Below, in pieces: positions 5,661 through 6,403 of a DNA stretch of 6,403 nucleotides (position 1 is its first letter; each line of letters starts with the position of its first letter). The position numbers and the translations under genes are program-made. Under the pieces are notes generated by a model. It saw only the letters and a list, made by a program, of their open reading frames with translations. It made no database searches and had not been told where the DNA came from. Origin of the DNA: Ilumatobacteraceae bacterium (GTDB lineage: Bacteria > Actinomycetota > Acidimicrobiia > Acidimicrobiales > Ilumatobacteraceae); contig JAENVT010000423.1 in NCBI GenBank assembly GCA_016650435.1, positions 1 through 6,403 on the forward strand. Reading direction: 5' to 3'.

Positions 5661-6403
5661 CCGATCGATATCCCCGAGGATGAAGTACAGCGACGCGAGG
5701 ATCGAGATCACGTCGGGCACATACACGCCGCGCAACACCCATGGCACGATCGAGATGTTGTTGAAGCTGGCTGAGCGGATCTTGACGCGGAACGGGCCGA
5801 GATCACCCTTGCTGACGACGTAGTAGCCCATCTCGCCGAGCGGGTTCTCGGTGCTGACCCACGCTTCGCCTTCTGGCACCTTGATGATGCGCGGCACCTT
5901 GGCCATCACGGGACCGCTCGGCATGCCGTCGAGCAATTGGTCGACGATCTTTGTCGCCTCGCGGGTCTCTTGCAGCCGTACCCAACACCGGGCGAAACAG
6001 TCGCCGTCGGGGTGTGTCCACACCTTCCAGTCGACCTTGTCCCAAGCCATCGGCAACTTCTGATCGCGGCGCAGGTCCCAGTCGACTCCACTGGCGCGAA
6101 GGTTGGCGCCGCTGAGCCCGTACTGCTTGGCAACGTCGCCGGGAATGACACCGATGCCGCGCAGACGGCTCTGGAAGATCTCGTTGCCGAACAACAGGTC
6201 GTCCATCTCGTCGCAGAACGTGCGCAGCTTCTTCATCACCTGCTTGGTCTCGGTGATCCAGCCGGCAGGGAGATCGTCCTTCAGGCCGCCGATGCGGTCG
6301 AAGTTGGGATGGAATCGACCACCGGTTGCCGCCTCGATGAGGTTGAGCACGTACTCGCGATCGCGGAACGCCATGAACACCGGCGTGATCGCCCCCAACT
6401 GCA
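5658..6403 (-). CDS. nuoD: NADH-quinone oxidoreductase subunit D, 5' end cut by the window (247 residues visible)
   Basis: 49-kDa-type subunit of the peripheral arm, related to the large subunit of [NiFe] hydrogenases; it forms the quinone site with NuoB and NuoH. The visible part begins QLGAITPVFMAFRDRE and continues with the conserved GGLKDDLPAGW, YGLSGANLRASGVDWDLR, ENPLGEMGYYVVSKGD and FRVKIRSASF. It ends SLYFILGDIDR, a normal NuoD C-terminus (compare the GEVDR-type end in other members). The canonical TGP after YG is SGA here. The reading frame is open to the edge. A TTG at 6398 falls in the middle of the conserved segment and is not the start. About 150 N-terminal residues, including the His and Tyr that contact the quinone head group, lie outside the window, so the catalytic site cannot be judged. 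There is no C-domain fusion evidence either way. Confidence 0.96.
   Translation of the reverse strand, partial: QLGAITPVFMAFRDREYVLNLIEAATGGRFHPNFDRIGGLKDDLPAGWITETKQVMKKLRTFCDEMDDLLFGNEIFQSRLRGIGVIPGDVAKQYGLSGANLRASGVDWDLRRDQKLPMAWDKVDWKVWTHPDGDCFARCWVRLQETREATKIVDQLLDGMPSGPVMAKVPRIIKVPEGEAWVSTENPLGEMGYYVVSKGDLGPFRVKIRSASFNNISIVPWVLRGVYVPDVISILASLYFILGDIDR

Larger units (their letters stand above)
1..6403 (-). other. nuo (complex I) operon segment, nuoD-H-I-J-K-L-M
   Basis: Seven consecutive genes on one strand follow the usual complex I order. They are separated by one-base overlaps or gaps of at most 8 nt, so they must share a transcript. No promoter, terminator or plus-strand gene fits between them. 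The operon starts upstream of position 6403 (probably nuoA, nuoB, nuoC and the start of nuoD) and continues past position 1 (rest of nuoM, probably then nuoN); those flanking genes are inferred. nuoE, nuoF and nuoG are not at their usual place between nuoD and nuoH. Confidence 0.95.

Noticed and set aside
5659..5742. Longer nuoH with 28 extra N-terminal residues
   Set aside because: The added part reads nuoD codons in another frame, is Arg-rich and is unlike any NuoH N-terminus. The ATG at 5658 gives the normal beginning. The same reasoning removes the upstream extensions of nuoI (to 4735) and nuoJ (to 4163).
4696..5823. Plus-strand open frame of 375 codons opposite nuoH and the end of nuoD
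   Set aside because: The product is low-complexity and charged (E, H, D, Q), spans a gene junction on the other strand and has no family resemblance.
6396..6398. TTG as the start of nuoD
   Set aside because: It falls inside the conserved QLGAITPVF segment, and the frame is open to the window edge, so the gene simply continues outside.
1..6403. A new mobile, defence or RNA-based system
   Set aside because: Every stretch is accounted for by nuo genes. There are no inverted-repeat ends, spaced repeats, tRNA or rRNA signals, or gene-free stretches longer than 8 nt.

Overview
The window is one continuous stretch of a respiratory complex I (nuo) operon. All genes lie on the minus strand, so the transcription order runs from high to low coordinates: nuoD (5' end cut by the window edge), nuoH, nuoI, nuoJ, nuoK, nuoL, nuoM (3' end cut by the window edge). 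Nearly every base is coding. The only untranslated gaps are 2 nt (nuoJ-nuoK), 4 nt (nuoK-nuoL) and 8 nt (nuoL-nuoM). The junctions nuoD-nuoH, nuoH-nuoI and nuoI-nuoJ overlap by one base as TGATG. There is no room for internal terminators. I see no RNA gene, insertion sequence, CRISPR array or plus-strand gene.

The organism looks like a high-G+C bacterium (about 60% G+C by eye). The protein style resembles actinobacteria, perhaps an Acidimicrobiia-like lineage. Pointers are the NuoI segment CPDWCIYIEA plus CPFDALFWSPE, the NuoH segment RLGPMEAGPYG, and a long NuoL with a His-rich loop. This placement is from memory of such sequences and is not tested.

Together the genes encode the membrane arm and part of the connecting arm of a proton-pumping quinone oxidoreductase. 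NuoD and NuoI belong to the peripheral Q-module, and NuoI carries two [4Fe-4S] clusters. NuoH anchors that module and forms the quinone chamber with NuoD and NuoB. NuoJ and NuoK carry the charge relay, and NuoL and NuoM are antiporter-like pumps. All the key pump glutamates and lysines I checked are present.

The most notable point is the order: nuoD runs straight into nuoH, with no nuoE, nuoF or nuoG between them. That is the layout of 11-subunit complexes lacking the NADH-oxidising module. NuoH also departs from the usual sequence at several quinone-chamber positions. NuoL has a His-rich loop and an apparent 27-residue internal duplication in its C-terminal lateral-helix region.
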